64,000 bases of DNA from Cellulosimicrobium cellulans (GTDB taxonomy: Bacteria; Actinomycetota; Actinomycetes; Actinomycetales; Cellulomonadaceae), in the NCBI RefSeq assembly GCF_016907755.1, contig NZ_JAFBCN010000001.1, positions 744,001 to 808,000 on the forward strand, read 5' to 3'. Shown here in pieces: positions 1 to 9,110 of this stretch (its first letter is position 1; each line of letters begins with the position of its first letter). The position numbers and the translations under genes were made by a program. The notes below the pieces were generated by a model. It was not told where the DNA came from. It saw only the letters and a program-made list of their open reading frames with translations, and did no database searches.

Positions 1-66
1 GTGTGCGCGCGCACGCCCCTCGCCGAGACCTGGACCGGTGACCGGTTCGGCCTCTTCCGGATGTGA
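1..66 (+). CDS. C-terminal end of acyl-CoA carboxylase carboxyltransferase subunit (partial)
   Basis: Only the last 21 codons lie in the window. The open frame from base 1 stops with TGA at 64-66 and ends in the residues TGDRFGLFRM. A short tail ending in G-V/L-F-R-M is typical of the carboxyltransferase (beta) subunit of methylcrotonyl-CoA carboxylase and related AccD-type subunits. The next gene starts 4 bases later and encodes the biotin-bearing partner subunit, so the two would form one carboxylase complex. The identification rests on the tail motif and the context only. Confidence 0.7.
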   Translation: MCARTPLAETWTGDRFGLFRM

Positions 67-70
67 GCCG

Positions 71-2707
71 ATGACCTCCGACACCCCCCACGAGGCGACG
101 GCCCGGCCGGCGGACCGGCCGTCCGCGCGCCCGGCGGACCGGCCGGCTGCCCCACCTGGCGGCGATCCCGGGTTCCGCACGGTCCTCGTCGCCAACCGCG
201 GCGAGATCGCGTGCCGCGTGATCGGCACGCTCCGGCGCCTCGGCGTGCGCTCGGTCGCCGTCTTCTCCGACGCTGACGCCGACGCTCGCCACGTGCGCGA
301 GGCCGACGTCGCCGTCCGGATCGGTCCCGCGCCCGCCACGCAGAGCTACCTCGACGTCGATGCCGTCGTCGCCGCGGCCGTCGCGACCGGCGCCGAGGCG
401 GTCCACCCCGGCTACGGCTTCCTGTCCGAGAACCCTGCGCTCGCCCGCGCGTGCGAGCGCGCGGGCATCGCGTTCGTCGGGCCGGGCGTCGACGCGCTCG
501 AGGCGATGGCGGACAAGCTCGCCGCCAAGCGCATCGTCGGCGCCCGGGGCGTGCCGGTCGTGCCCGGCGCGGGCGAGCCCGGGATGCCCGACGACGACCT
601 GCTGGCCGCCGCGCGCGGCGTCGGGTTCCCGCTGCTCGTCAAGCCGTCCGCCGGGGGCGGGGGCAAGGGCATGGTCGTCGTGCGGACGGCCGACGACCTG
701 TCCGGTGCGCTCGCGTCCGCGCGTCGCGTCGCCGGGTCGTCGTTCGGCGACGACACGCTGCTGCTCGAACGGCTCGTCGAGGCGCCGCGCCACATCGAGG
801 TGCAGGTGCTCGCCGACACCCACGGGACCGTGGTCCACCTCGGCGAGCGCGAGTGCTCGCTCCAGCGCCGCCACCAGAAGGTCGTGGAGGAGGCGCCGTC
901 GCCGCTCCTCACTCCCGCGCAGCGCGCCCGGATGGGTGAGGCCGCGTGCGAGGTCGCGCGGTCCGTCGGGTACGTCGGCGCCGGGACGGTCGAGTTCCTC
1001 GTCCCCGCCGCGGACCCCGACGCGTTCTTCTTCATCGAGATGAACACGCGCCTGCAGGTCGAGCACCCCGTCACCGAGATGGTCACCGGCCTCGACCTCG
1101 TCGAGCTCCAGCTCCGCGTCGCGGCCGGCGCGCCGCTCGGGATCGCCCAGGACGACGTCGTGCTGCGCGGCCACGCCGTCGAGGCGCGCCTCTACGCCGA
1201 GTCGCCCGAGCGCGGGTTCCTCCCGGCGACCGGCTCGGTCCTGGTCTACGACGACGACGGCGTCCCCGCCGGTCCCGGCGCCTCGCCGCTGCGCCTCGAC
1301 TCGGGGATCGCCGCCGGTGCCGTCGTGAGTGGGTACTACGACCCCATGCTCGCGAAGGCCGTCGCGTGGGGTGAGACGCGTGACGAGGCCGTCGACCGGC
1401 TCGACGGGCTGCTCGCGCGGACCGTCGTGCTGGGGGTCGAGACGAACACGGCGTTCTTGCGGTCGTTGCTCGCGGATCCCGATGTCCGGGCGGGGCGGCT
1501 GGACACGGGGCTGATCGACCGGCTCGTGTCTTCCGGTTCGGGGCCTGTGCTCGGGTCCGGCGAGGGGCCGGGGGGTGTGCGCGCCGTCTACCATCCGCGC
1601 CCTCGTTCCTCGGGCGCTCCCGCCAGACCCAGCCACGACGGCGCGCACACCCCCCGACCCCTCACCTCCGCGGTCGGCTCACCCGCCGACCACGACGGCG
1701 CGCACACCCCCCGACTCCTCACCTCCGCGGTCGGCTCACCCGCCGACCACGACGGCGCGCACACCCCCCGACTCCTCACCTCCGCGGTCGGCTCACCCGC
1801 CGACCACGACGGCGCGCACACCCCCCGCCCCTTTGCTGCGGAGGTCGGCTCGCCGCCCGACGGCGTCGGGCGGGTCGAGCTCGTGGCCGCGGCACTGTTC
1901 CTCGTCGCGGTTGCGCTCGCCGAGCATGGGGTTGTGGCCCGTCCGGAGGACGAGATGGGCAGTAACCCGATGCTCGGCGGGGGAGCGGGGATCTCTGAGG
2001 CCGATCCGTGGCGGGTGCGTGACGGGTGGCGGCTCAACGCGGCCGCTGCCGCGCGGCAGGTCGTGCTCGTCGATGCCGCCGGGGATGTGCACGAGGTGCG
2101 GGTCTCCGGGTCGGCGCGGGACGCCGTCATGCAGTGTCCGCCGGCGCGCGACACCGACGGCGGGTGGGGACCCGGCGCCGCGCGACCGCGTGAGGTGCGG
2201 GCGTCGATCGAGCGCGACCGCGGGGGCGACGGCGCGTGGTGGCTCACCGTGGACGGCGTCCGGGAGCGGGTGCGGCTCGCGCTCGACGTGCCGCCCGCCG
2301 ACGGCGAGCCCGCGACGGTGTGGCTGTGGCGCGACGGGCGGACCGTCGCGCTGGCCGCGCCGAGCCGGGAGCAGCGCGCCGCGCGGGCGCGGGACGAGCG
2401 CCGTCGGGCCCGGGACGACGCGCCCGGCGCGACGGATCCCGAGGTGCGCGCCGCGATGCCGGGCACGGTCGTGACGGCCGTCGCGGACGGCGAGCCGGTC
2501 GCCGCCGGGGCCGTCCTCGTGACGGTCGAGGCCATGAAGATGGAGCACCCGCTCCTCGCCCCGCACGACGGCGTCGCCGACGTGCGCGTGCGCCCCGGCG
2601 ACCTCGTGCGCCGGGACCAGGTGGTCGCCGTCGTCCACCCCCACGACTCCGGCGCGGCACAACCCGCCGACCCGGTCCCGCAACCCGACACCCAGGGAGC
2701 ATCATGA
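71..2707 (+). CDS. accA1: Biotin carboxylase/biotin carrier subunit of acyl-CoA carboxylase (probable 3-methylcrotonyl-CoA carboxylase alpha)
   Basis: This subunit carboxylates its own biotin with ATP and bicarbonate and hands the carboxyl group to the carboxyltransferase encoded just upstream. The biotin carboxylase core begins at about residue 33 ([14 protein letters not shown]), has the glycine-rich ATP loop GGGGKGM and the [14 protein letters not shown] motif, and runs to about residue 490. The biotinyl site EAMKMEH has the acceptor lysine at about residue 823. At 878 aa the protein is some 200 aa longer than the usual 650-670, because a low-complexity stretch with four 19-aa repeats (residues 522-597) lies between the two modules. 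ATG at 71 follows the previous stop by 4 bases; a GTG at 38 would overlap it. The stop overlaps the next start as ATGA. Downstream genes place it in leucine degradation. Confidence 0.93.
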   Translation: MTSDTPHEATARPADRPSARPADRPAAPPGGDPGFRTVLVANRGEIACRVIGTLRRLGVRSVAVFSDADADARHVREADVAVRIGPAPATQSYLDVDAVVAAAVATGAEAVHPGYGFLSENPALARACERAGIAFVGPGVDALEAMADKLAAKRIVGARGVPVVPGAGEPGMPDDDLLAAARGVGFPLLVKPSAGGGGKGMVVVRTADDLSGALASARRVAGSSFGDDTLLLERLVEAPRHIEVQVLADTHGTVVHLGERECSLQRRHQKVVEEAPSPLLTPAQRARMGEAACEVARSVGYVGAGTVEFLVPAADPDAFFFIEMNTRLQVEHPVTEMVTGLDLVELQLRVAAGAPLGIAQDDVVLRGHAVEARLYAESPERGFLPATGSVLVYDDDGVPAGPGASPLRLDSGIAAGAVVSGYYDPMLAKAVAWGETRDEAVDRLDGLLARTVVLGVETNTAFLRSLLADPDVRAGRLDTGLIDRLVSSGSGPVLGSGEGPGGVRAVYHPRPRSSGAPARPSHDGAHTPRPLTSAVGSPADHDGAHTPRLLTSAVGSPADHDGAHTPRLLTSAVGSPADHDGAHTPRPFAAEVGSPPDGVGRVELVAAALFLVAVALAEHGVVARPEDEMGSNPMLGGGAGISEADPWRVRDGWRLNAAAAARQVVLVDAAGDVHEVRVSGSARDAVMQCPPARDTDGGWGPGAARPREVRASIERDRGGDGAWWLTVDGVRERVRLALDVPPADGEPATVWLWRDGRTVALAAPSREQRAARARDERRRARDDAPGATDPEVRAAMPGTVVTAVADGEPVAAGAVLVTVEAMKMEHPLLAPHDGVADVRVRPGDLVRRDQVVAVVHPHDSGAAQPADPVPQPDTQGAS
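1634..1861 (+). repeat. Four tandem 57-bp in-frame repeats inside the biotin carboxylase gene
   Basis: Units begin at 1634, 1691, 1748 and 1805. The first three are nearly identical and the fourth has diverged in its second half. Each is 57 bases, so it adds 19 codons ([19 protein letters not shown]). The start of each unit is also present upstream in inverted orientation: bases 1569-1587 are the exact reverse complement of 1638-1656 (19 bp). The array falls in the linker between the carboxylase core and the biotinyl domain. Confidence 0.95.
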
Positions 2708-3879
2708 TCGAGGCCGACGTCCTGCTCGACGACGAGCAGCGGAAGCTCAGCCAGGTGGTGCGCGACTTCGCGGACAGCGTCGTCGCGCCCGCCGCCTACC
2801 GGTACGACACCGAGCGCCGCCTGCCGATGGAGATCATCGAGCAGATGGGGGAGCTGGGGCTGTTCGGGCTCCCGTTCCCGCGCGAGATCGGTGGCCAGGG
2901 CAAGGACTACGTGTCGTTGTGCCTCGCCGTGGAGGCGCTCGCGCGCGTCGACCAGTCCATCGCGGTGACGCTCGAGGCGGGCGTCGGGCTGGGGATCGTG
3001 CCGATCTTCCGGCACGGCTCGCGCGAGCAGCAGGAGCGCTGGCTGCCCGACCTCCTCGCCGGGCGGGCGCTCGCGGCGTTCGGGCTCACGGAGGCCGACG
3101 CCGGCTCGGACGCGGGCGGCACGCGCACCACCGCGCGGCTCGACGGCGACGAGTGGGTGATCGACGGGTCCAAGCAGTTCATCACCAACTCGGGGACGCC
3201 GATCACGAGCCTCGTGACCATCACGGCCGTCACGGGCGAGCACGTCAGCCAGGACGGCGAGGTGCGCAAGGAGCTGTCGAGCATCATCGTGCCGGCGGGG
3301 ACGCCCGGGCTGGAGGTCGGGCCGGCGTACGACAAGGTCGGGTGGCACACCTCCGACACGCACCCCCTCACGCTCACCGACGTCCGGGTCCCGGGAGGCA
3401 ACCTGCTCGGCGAGCGCGGCCGCGGGTACGCGAACTTCTTGCGCGCGCTCGACGAGGGCCGCATCGCGTTCGCCGCGCTGGCGACCGGTGCCGCGCAGGG
3501 CTGCCTCGAGGAGGCGCTGCGGTACGCGAAGGAACGGGTCGTCTTCGGGCGGTCGATCGGCGAGAACCAGCACGTCGCGTTCACGCTCGCGCGCATGCAG
3601 GCCCGTGTCCACACGGCGCGGCTCGCGTGGCTCGACGCCGCCCACAAGCTCGTCGCGGGCAAGCCGTTCAAGGCGGAGGCGTCGGTCGCGAAGCTCGTCG
3701 GCGGCGAGGCGGCGATGGCGAACGCGCGCGACGCGTCGCAGATCTTCGGCGGCTACGGCTTCCTCAACGAGAACCCGGTCGCGCGGCACTACCGCGACGC
3801 CAAGGTCCTCGAGGTCGGCGAGGGCACCACCGAGGTGCAGCTGATGATCATCGCGAGGAGCCTGGGCCTAGAGGGTTAA
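2704..3879 (+). CDS. Acyl-CoA dehydrogenase (isovaleryl-CoA dehydrogenase-like)
   Basis: FAD enzyme that would oxidise the alpha-beta bond of a short or branched acyl-CoA, here most likely isovaleryl-CoA to 3-methylcrotonyl-CoA, the carboxylase substrate. The 391-aa length is normal. Visible family motifs are [25 protein letters not shown], the dimer-interface region [20 protein letters not shown], and the terminal EGTTEVQ that carries the usual base position. ATG at 2704 overlaps the preceding stop (ATGA), showing translational coupling. It matches the position of fadE19 in the equivalent mycobacterial cluster. The exact chain specificity cannot be read from the sequence. Confidence 0.93.
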   Translation: MIEADVLLDDEQRKLSQVVRDFADSVVAPAAYRYDTERRLPMEIIEQMGELGLFGLPFPREIGGQGKDYVSLCLAVEALARVDQSIAVTLEAGVGLGIVPIFRHGSREQQERWLPDLLAGRALAAFGLTEADAGSDAGGTRTTARLDGDEWVIDGSKQFITNSGTPITSLVTITAVTGEHVSQDGEVRKELSSIIVPAGTPGLEVGPAYDKVGWHTSDTHPLTLTDVRVPGGNLLGERGRGYANFLRALDEGRIAFAALATGAAQGCLEEALRYAKERVVFGRSIGENQHVAFTLARMQARVHTARLAWLDAAHKLVAGKPFKAEASVAKLVGGEAAMANARDASQIFGGYGFLNENPVARHYRDAKVLEVGEGTTEVQLMIIARSLGLEG

Positions 3880-3893
3880 CCCAGGCTGCCGAA

Positions 3894-3940
3894 CACGACG
3901 TTGCTGTCGTTCTGGCAGCCATTCCGACAGCAACGTCGTG
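3894..3940. repeat. Long-arm hairpin element, copy 1 of 6
   Basis: Perfect 16-bp arms CACGACGTTGCTGTCG (3894-3909) and its complement (3925-3940) flank a 15-base loop. It lies 15 bases after the acyl-CoA dehydrogenase stop and 70 bases before the maoC start. No U-tract follows. It may stop or slow transcription between the two genes, or stabilise the upstream mRNA. Five related copies occur in the window. Confidence 0.9.
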
Positions 3941-4010
3941 GTCGACGGCGGGGGACGTCGTTCTCGGCGGACGGCAGCAGGCGGGCGGTCCAGGACGAGG
4001 GAGGAGCAGC

Positions 4011-4676
4011 ATGCGCGAGGTGGTCCAGCGGGGCCTGTACTACGACGAGCTGGAGACGGGCGTGGTGTACCGCCACCGGCCCGGCCGCACGCTCACGGAG
4101 GCGGACGACGTCGTCTTCTCCACGCTCACGATGAACCACCAGGCGCTGCACCTCGACGCCGCGTGGGCCGCGACGCAGCCGTTCGGGCAGCGGCTCGTGA
4201 ACTCGATGATGACGCTCTCCACGCTCGTGGGGCTGTCGGTCGGGCAGGTCACGCAGGGCACGATCGTCGCGAACCTCGGCTTCCGCGAGGTCGAGTTCCC
4301 GAAGCCGCTGTTCCACGGCGACACGCTCTACGCGGAGACGGAGGTGGTCGAGAAGCGGCTGTCGGCGTCGCGCCCGGGCCAGGGCGTCGTCACGCTGGAG
4401 CACCGCGGCCTCAACCAGGACGGCGTCCTCGTCGCGCGCGCCGTCCGCACCGCGCTCTTCTGGACCCGCGCCGCCCACGAGGCGGCGCCCGACGGCGACG
4501 CGTCACCGGACCGCGGGGCCGCTCCCGGGGCGACGGGTCACCCCCCACCTGCCGAACCCGGGGTTGCCGGGCAGGCCGAGCCCGACGTGCCCACCAAGCC
4601 CGGGTTCGGCACCGAGGGGGAGCATCCGCACCACGAGCCCGTTCTCGAGCGCGGCGACGAGGAGAGCGCGTGGTGA
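4011..4676 (+). CDS. MaoC-family hydratase (Rv2499c-like)
   Basis: Hot-dog fold hydratase, probably adding water to 3-methylglutaconyl-CoA to give (R)-HMG-CoA; that role is known for the mycobacterial homologue in the same gene order and is inferred here. The core is residues 1-155 (motifs [21 protein letters not shown] and [14 protein letters not shown]). ATG at 4011 is preceded by a strong GGGAGGAG site. The 221-aa product carries an unusual 65-residue Pro/Ala/Gly/Glu-rich tail. That tail is encoded by DNA containing a perfect 13-bp inverted repeat (TGCCGAACCCGGG at 4550-4562 with its complement at 4599-4611), which again suggests a repeat inserted into a dispensable segment. The stop overlaps the next start. 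Confidence 0.9.
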   Translation: MREVVQRGLYYDELETGVVYRHRPGRTLTEADDVVFSTLTMNHQALHLDAAWAATQPFGQRLVNSMMTLSTLVGLSVGQVTQGTIVANLGFREVEFPKPLFHGDTLYAETEVVEKRLSASRPGQGVVTLEHRGLNQDGVLVARAVRTALFWTRAAHEAAPDGDASPDRGAAPGATGHPPPAEPGVAGQAEPDVPTKPGFGTEGEHPHHEPVLERGDEESAW

Positions 4677-5521
4677 GCGACGGGTTCGGACTCGGGCCGG
4701 CGCTGCTGTTCTGCCCCGGCGACCGGCCCGACCGGTTCGGCAAGGCCGCCGACCGCGCCGACGCCGTCATCCTCGACCTGGAGGACGCCGTCGCCGCGGC
4801 CTCGAAGGACGCCGCCCGGCGCGCGGTCGTCGAGGCGTCCGCGACGCTCGACCCGGCGCGGACGGTCGTGCGGGTCAACGCCGTCGGGACGCCGGAGCAC
4901 GCGCTCGACGTCGCGGCGCTCGCGGACACGCGGCTACGGACGGTCATGGTCGCCAAGGCCGGGCCGGAGCTGCTGGGGTCGCTCGGCGCGCTCGCGGCCA
5001 CCCTCCCGGGCGTCCGGGTCCTCGCGCTGTGCGAGACGGCGTCGGGCGTCGTCGCGGCGCCGGAGCTCGCCCGGCGGCCCGAGGTCGTCGCGCTGATGTG
5101 GGGTGCGGAGGACCTCGTCGCGTCTCTCGGCGGGACGTCGAGCCGACGCCCTGACGGCTCGTACCGCGACGTCGCGCGGCACGCGCGGTCGGCGGTTCTC
5201 CTCGCGGCCGGTGCGGCGGGCAAGGCCGCGGTCGACGCGGTGCACGTCGACGTCGGCGACCTCGACGGGCTGCGGGCCGAGGCAGAGGACGCCGCCGCGT
5301 CGGGGTTCGCCGCGACGGCGTGCATCCACCCGAGCCACGTCCCCGTGATCCGCGCGGCCTACGCCCCGACGCCGGACCAGGTGGAGGCAGCACGCGCCGT
5401 GCTCGACGCGGCGGCCGCGAACCCTGGCGGACCGGACGCGGTCTTCACGCACGACGGCCGGATGGTCGACGGCCCCGTGCTGCGTCACGCGGAGGCCGTG
5501 CTGCGCCGGGCGGGCGCCTGA
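4673..5521 (+). CDS. citE: HpcH/HpaI aldolase / CitE-like CoA-ester lyase
   Basis: TIM-barrel lyase of the citrate lyase beta-like group. The 282-aa protein opens with [12 protein letters not shown] and [13 protein letters not shown], and has the glutamate-bearing strand [22 protein letters not shown], and the substrate-binding [16 protein letters not shown]. In mycobacteria the homologue next to MaoC cleaves (R)-HMG-CoA to acetoacetate and acetyl-CoA, which would complete leucine breakdown here. GTG at 4673 overlaps the maoC stop (GTGA); a second GTG at 4670 is possible. It is the last gene of the cluster, and 116 bases follow before the next gene. Confidence 0.9.
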   Translation: MSDGFGLGPALLFCPGDRPDRFGKAADRADAVILDLEDAVAAASKDAARRAVVEASATLDPARTVVRVNAVGTPEHALDVAALADTRLRTVMVAKAGPELLGSLGALAATLPGVRVLALCETASGVVAAPELARRPEVVALMWGAEDLVASLGGTSSRRPDGSYRDVARHARSAVLLAAGAAGKAAVDAVHVDVGDLDGLRAEAEDAAASGFAATACIHPSHVPVIRAAYAPTPDQVEAARAVLDAAAANPGGPDAVFTHDGRMVDGPVLRHAEAVLRRAGA

Positions 5522-5573
5522 CTGCGTTGAGCCGGCACCTGGTCGACACCGGCCGACGCCGGCCGACACCGGC

Positions 5574-5593
5574 CATGGGGACCGGTCCCCATG
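5574..5593 (+). promoter_or_regulatory. 20-bp palindrome, putative activator/operator site for the Sel1-repeat gene
   Basis: CATGGGGACCGGTCCCCATG is a perfect palindrome (CATGGGG-N6-CCCCATG). Its centre is 42.5 bp upstream of the first T of a TAGCCT -10 box (5626-5631), which is itself 6 bases before the GTG at 5638. That puts the site just upstream of the -35 region. The same arms with the same 6-base spacer and the same 42.5-bp distance occur before the WXG100 gene (49475-49494). Confidence 0.75.
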
Positions 5594-5637
5594 CCGGGGC
5601 GGTGCGGCGCGTCGGGCCTGCCGCATAGCCTCTCCCC

Positions 5638-7875
5638 GTGACCGACGTGAACGCCCCGGACCCGCAGGACCAGCACTGGACCGAGGGGTTCCCGCACCTC
5701 GCCGACCGCGCCGCGTCGCTCCTCGGCGTCGACGTCGCGACGGTCGCGCGGCTCCACAAGGTCGTCCCGGGCGGGTTCCACGTCTGGACCCCGGGCCGCG
5801 GCGGGGCGCAGGCGATCGTCGGGTTCGACGGGTCCGCGTACGTACGGGAGTCGTGCTTCACGCAGGCCCAGCTGGTGGAGGCGTTCCACGCGGGTCACCG
5901 CAACGACGCGAACGCCGCGACCCTGCCGGTGAACCACGCGGCGTCGGCGGTGGCCTCGATGGTCGGGATCCTGCGCGGCGACCCGGCGCAGCCCGCGACG
6001 CCCACCGGCCCGAGCGAGGCGGAGCTCGCGGAGCTCGTCGGCGGCGCGTTCGAGCAGACGACGCCGGACGAGATCGCGGACCGGCTGCGCGCCCGCGGCA
6101 AGGGCGCCTTCGTCGTCGTCGGCGTGGACCGCGCGCACGGGCCGGGTCACTGGTACGTCGCGTACTTCGACGGGGAGGACGTGCTCGCGCTGGACCCGGT
6201 CGCCAACGGTCGCACCGCGTGGCCGCCGCCCGCGGCGGACGCCGTGCGCTGGTGGGCGGACGGGACGCCGACGACGGTGCCCGCGCAGGTCGTGCTCGAC
6301 GTCCGGTCGGCCACGGGCCGCCGCGTGTGGACGCAGACGACGCCGTTCCTCGCCCCGACGGCGCAGTCGTTCCTGGACTGGGTCGCGACGCTCCCCGCGG
6401 AGAAGGTCGTGACGGGCTACCAGGTCTGGCACGGCTTCTGGTGGGTCGTCCTCTCGGCGTCGGGCGACGACCTGCGCGTCGCCGTCACGGACCTCACGAA
6501 GGACGGGATCTCGACGCTCACGTGGGACGTCGACCCGATGCTCGACACGTACCGGCAGCAGCGCGAGATGGTCGCGTTCTGCAAGGTCGGCTCGAAGAGC
6601 ACGCGCTTCACGGAGACCGTGCTGGTCTACAACGACGTGTACGACGCCCCGGAGATGTTCGTCGAGCGCACCCGGCCGGTGGGCGACGGCGCGTCGGGGT
6701 GGGTCGTGAAGTCGATCGCCGCGCAGCCCCGCGGCGGGCTCCTCCCCGTGCCCGCGCACGAGCTGTACCGCCGGGCGCCGCACCTCGTGCGCTACCTCTC
6801 GCTCCCCGAGGGCTTCCGGGCGGTGTGGGCGAAGAACCGGACGAACCAGATCTGGAACCCGGACGGCGAGCTCGTCTGGGACGCCGACGCGCGGGACGCG
6901 GCGAAGGCGGCCGCTGCGGCGCAGCACGGGACGGCGACCGGCGCACCCGCTCCGGCGGCGGGCACGGGGACAGGCGACGCCCCGGCAGCCTCCTCGGCGG
7001 GTGACGCGTCGGCGAGCGCGACCGCGGAGGGGGTTCCGACGTCGGGCGCGCCCCGCCCGCGCGGCAGCGTCGCCTACGAGGCGGCGCGCGAGGTGCTCGA
7101 CGACCGCGCTGTGAGCCGGGAGCGCGCACTGGCCGCGGCGCACGGGCTGCGCGACGCGTTCGTCCGCAACGAGCACGTGATCGGCCTGCTGCCGGGCGAC
7201 GCGGAGCAGGTGCTCGTCGAGACGTACCGCCGGGCCGACGCGGGCGGGGCCGACGCGGTGTCGCGCGAGGCGGCGACGTCGTGGGTGCGCGAGGCGTACT
7301 TCCGCCGCCTGCCGCTCGCCGCGGAGGCGGCCGAGCGGGTCGACCGGCTCGCCGAGGACGACCCCGACGGTGGGGCGCACGTGCTGCGCGGATGGATGCG
7401 CTACAACGGCTACGGGTTCGCGCAGGACGCCACGGCGGCCGTCGCCGACCACGAGGAGGCGGCGCGTCGTGGGAACGCCGACGCGCTGTTCGAGCTGTCC
7501 GTCCTCACCGCGACGGGCCAGGGCGCGCCGGTGGACGAGGCACGCTCGCGAGCCTTCCTCGAGCAGGCCGCCGACGCCGGCCACCCCCGCGCGCTCTACA
7601 ACCTGGCGGCGGAGCACGCGACGGGCCGTGGTCGTCCCCGGGACTCCACGCGCGCCCTGGAGCTCTACCTCGCGGCGGGCGACCGGGGCAACGGGCGCGC
7701 GGCCTTCACGGCGGGGGTCATGATGCTCACGGGGGACGGGTCGCTGCCCGACCCTGCCCGCGCCGGCCGGGCGTTCGCGCTCGCCGAGGACCTCGGGTTC
7801 GACGTGCGCGACGCCGCCGCGCAGTTCCCCCCGCAGCTCGCCGAGCAGGTCGTCGGAGCGCTCGCGGCGGGCTGA
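5638..7875 (+). CDS. Sel1-repeat protein with a possible papain-like N-terminal domain
   Basis: A 745-aa protein of two parts. Residues 1-420 are unlike anything I recognise with certainty, but Cys73 (ESCFTQ), His171 (GPGHWYVAYFDGED) and Asp186 (LALDP) follow the Cys-His-Asp order of papain-fold toxin domains, and the GHW..AYFDG...LDP segment resembles them. After a low-complexity Ala/Gly linker (about 420-480), residues 577-722 form four 36-residue Sel1-like helical repeats such as GNADALFELSVLTATGQG. No signal peptide or membrane helix is seen. The GTG start follows TAGCCT by 6 bases, so the transcript is probably leaderless. A palindrome shared with the WXG100 gene lies upstream. Possible role: secreted effector or scaffold; unproven. 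Confidence 0.8.
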   Translation: MTDVNAPDPQDQHWTEGFPHLADRAASLLGVDVATVARLHKVVPGGFHVWTPGRGGAQAIVGFDGSAYVRESCFTQAQLVEAFHAGHRNDANAATLPVNHAASAVASMVGILRGDPAQPATPTGPSEAELAELVGGAFEQTTPDEIADRLRARGKGAFVVVGVDRAHGPGHWYVAYFDGEDVLALDPVANGRTAWPPPAADAVRWWADGTPTTVPAQVVLDVRSATGRRVWTQTTPFLAPTAQSFLDWVATLPAEKVVTGYQVWHGFWWVVLSASGDDLRVAVTDLTKDGISTLTWDVDPMLDTYRQQREMVAFCKVGSKSTRFTETVLVYNDVYDAPEMFVERTRPVGDGASGWVVKSIAAQPRGGLLPVPAHELYRRAPHLVRYLSLPEGFRAVWAKNRTNQIWNPDGELVWDADARDAAKAAAAAQHGTATGAPAPAAGTGTGDAPAASSAGDASASATAEGVPTSGAPRPRGSVAYEAAREVLDDRAVSRERALAAAHGLRDAFVRNEHVIGLLPGDAEQVLVETYRRADAGGADAVSREAATSWVREAYFRRLPLAAEAAERVDRLAEDDPDGGAHVLRGWMRYNGYGFAQDATAAVADHEEAARRGNADALFELSVLTATGQGAPVDEARSRAFLEQAADAGHPRALYNLAAEHATGRGRPRDSTRALELYLAAGDRGNGRAAFTAGVMMLTGDGSLPDPARAGRAFALAEDLGFDVRDAAAQFPPQLAEQVVGALAAG

Positions 7876-7937
7876 CCGGACAAAATACCCCCGCGGGCCG
7901 TTCCACTTGCGGGCTCGGGCATCGTATGGTCACTCGC

Positions 7938-8525
7938 GTGAACGTCTACGTCGTCCTGTCCCGCAGCCGTACGGTCCTGTCCCGGACCATCGCGCTGGCG
8001 ACCCGCGACGAGTTCACGCACTCGGCCCTGGCGCTCGACCCGGGGCTCGACCTCATGTTCAGCTTCGGGCGACGTCGGGCCGGGAACCCGTTCGTCGGGT
8101 GCTTCCGGCGCGAGCGGTTCGACGACGGCCTGTACCGCGGCATGGACGTCGTGCCCGGGGTCGTGCTCGCGGTCCCCGTGACGCCGGAGCAGCACGAGGC
8201 GATCCGGGTGCGGATCACCGAGTTCCTGCTGGACTCGCACGCGTTCTCCTACAACGTGCGCGGGCTCGTCGGCGCCCGCTTCGGCCGCGGCCACGAGGCG
8301 GAGGACCGGTTCTTCTGCTCCGAGTTCGTCTACCACGTGCTGCACGGCGCCGGGGTGTGCGACCTCGGCGTCGAGCGGTGGCAGGTGCGGCCGCAGACGC
8401 TGCTCGACCTGCCGGGCCGCGTCGTCTTCCGGGGCGACCTCAAGGACTACGTCGCGGCGCACGGTGAGCTCGAGACGCTCCCGTCGCTCACGTTCGGCCA
8501 CGCCCGCGAGCGCGTGCTCGGCTGA
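7938..8525 (+). CDS. Permuted NlpC/P60-like (YiiX/C92-type) amidase family protein
   Basis: The 195-aa protein has the order expected of circularly permuted papain-fold amidases: the histidine motif FTHSALALD near the N-terminus and the cysteine motif FFCSEFVYHVL in the second half. Such proteins usually cleave or bind peptidoglycan peptides or acyl-linked substrates; the substrate is not evident. There is no signal peptide. GTG at 7938 is chosen because a TATGGT box (7925-7930) sits 7 bases before it, indicating a leaderless start; an ATG at 7926 lies inside that box. It is in tandem with the Sel1-repeat gene 62 bases upstream and converges on the MarR gene. Confidence 0.8.
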   Translation: MNVYVVLSRSRTVLSRTIALATRDEFTHSALALDPGLDLMFSFGRRRAGNPFVGCFRRERFDDGLYRGMDVVPGVVLAVPVTPEQHEAIRVRITEFLLDSHAFSYNVRGLVGARFGRGHEAEDRFFCSEFVYHVLHGAGVCDLGVERWQVRPQTLLDLPGRVVFRGDLKDYVAAHGELETLPSLTFGHARERVLG

Positions 8526-8531
8526 GCCCTC

Positions 8532-9017
8532 TCAGGGGCGGTCGGCACCGGCGGCGAGGTGCGCGTTGACGCGCCCGAGGAGGTCGAAGAGCTGCGCCCG
8601 CTCAGCCGGGGAGAGCGGCGCCATGACCCGGTCGTTGACCCCCGCGAGGATCGCGTCCAGCTCGTCGAGGCGGCGCTCTCCTGCGGGCGTGATCGACACG
8701 ACGTTGCGGCGCTTGTCCGCCGGGTCGGGGGTCCGCTCGACCCAGCCTCCGGCGCCGAGCTCGTTGAGGACGGCGACGAGGTCGCTGCGGTAGACCCTCG
8801 TGCGGTCCGACAGGGCCGACTGGCTCGCGGGGCCGAGCTCGGCGAGGGCGGCGAGCACGACGAAGTGGTCCTTGTGCGCGCCGACGGCCCGCAGGGCGTC
8901 TCCGGCGACGCGGCGGGTCTGGGCCGCGGTCATGCCGACGAGGCGGGAGAGCTGTCCCGTGAGCCGCGCCGGCGTCTGGTCGCCGCGGTCGAAGCGGAGG
9001 TCGTCCTCGGTGTCCAC
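8532..9017 (-). CDS. MarR-family transcriptional regulator
   Basis: A 161-aa winged-helix regulator. The HTH region (LAELGPASQSALSDRTRVYR) and the wing (DPADKRRNVVSITPAGERRL) match the family closely. The GTG start at 9017 is 6 bases after TAGGAT on the minus strand, so it is probably leaderless. It is divergent from the SnoaL-like gene at 9111, and the 93-base gap holds two 17-bp inverted repeats, one over each promoter. Autoregulation together with repression of the divergent gene is the natural reading, as in many MarR pairs. The ligand is unknown. Confidence 0.92.
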   Translation of the reverse strand: MDTEDDLRFDRGDQTPARLTGQLSRLVGMTAAQTRRVAGDALRAVGAHKDHFVVLAALAELGPASQSALSDRTRVYRSDLVAVLNELGAGGWVERTPDPADKRRNVVSITPAGERRLDELDAILAGVNDRVMAPLSPAERAQLFDLLGRVNAHLAAGADRP

Positions 9018-9036
9018 GGCCTGATCCTACCCCTTG

Positions 9037-9095
9037 CGTTAGTCGATCTAACGATCTAGGTTTCGTGAGAGGAGCGAACGTTAGACGCTCTTACG
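9037..9095. promoter_or_regulatory. Two MarR-type operators between divergent genes
   Basis: CGTTAG-TCGAT-CTAACG (9037-9053) is a perfect inverted repeat, and CGTTAG-ACGCT-CTTACG (9079-9095) is the same motif with one mismatch. The centres are 42 bp apart, four helical turns. The first covers the -35 side of the marR promoter and the second overlaps the -10 region (TACGAT) of the gene at 9111. Confidence 0.8.
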
Positions 9096-9110
9096 ATATG
9101 AGGAGGGGAC

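Noticed and set aside
38-70. GTG at 38 as the start of the biotin carboxylase
   Set aside because: It would overlap the preceding carboxyltransferase gene by 29 bases; ATG at 71, 4 bases after that stop, fits the operon better.
1634-1861. CRISPR-like array
   Set aside because: The 57-bp units are directly adjacent with no unique spacers, and are read in frame as part of a protein.
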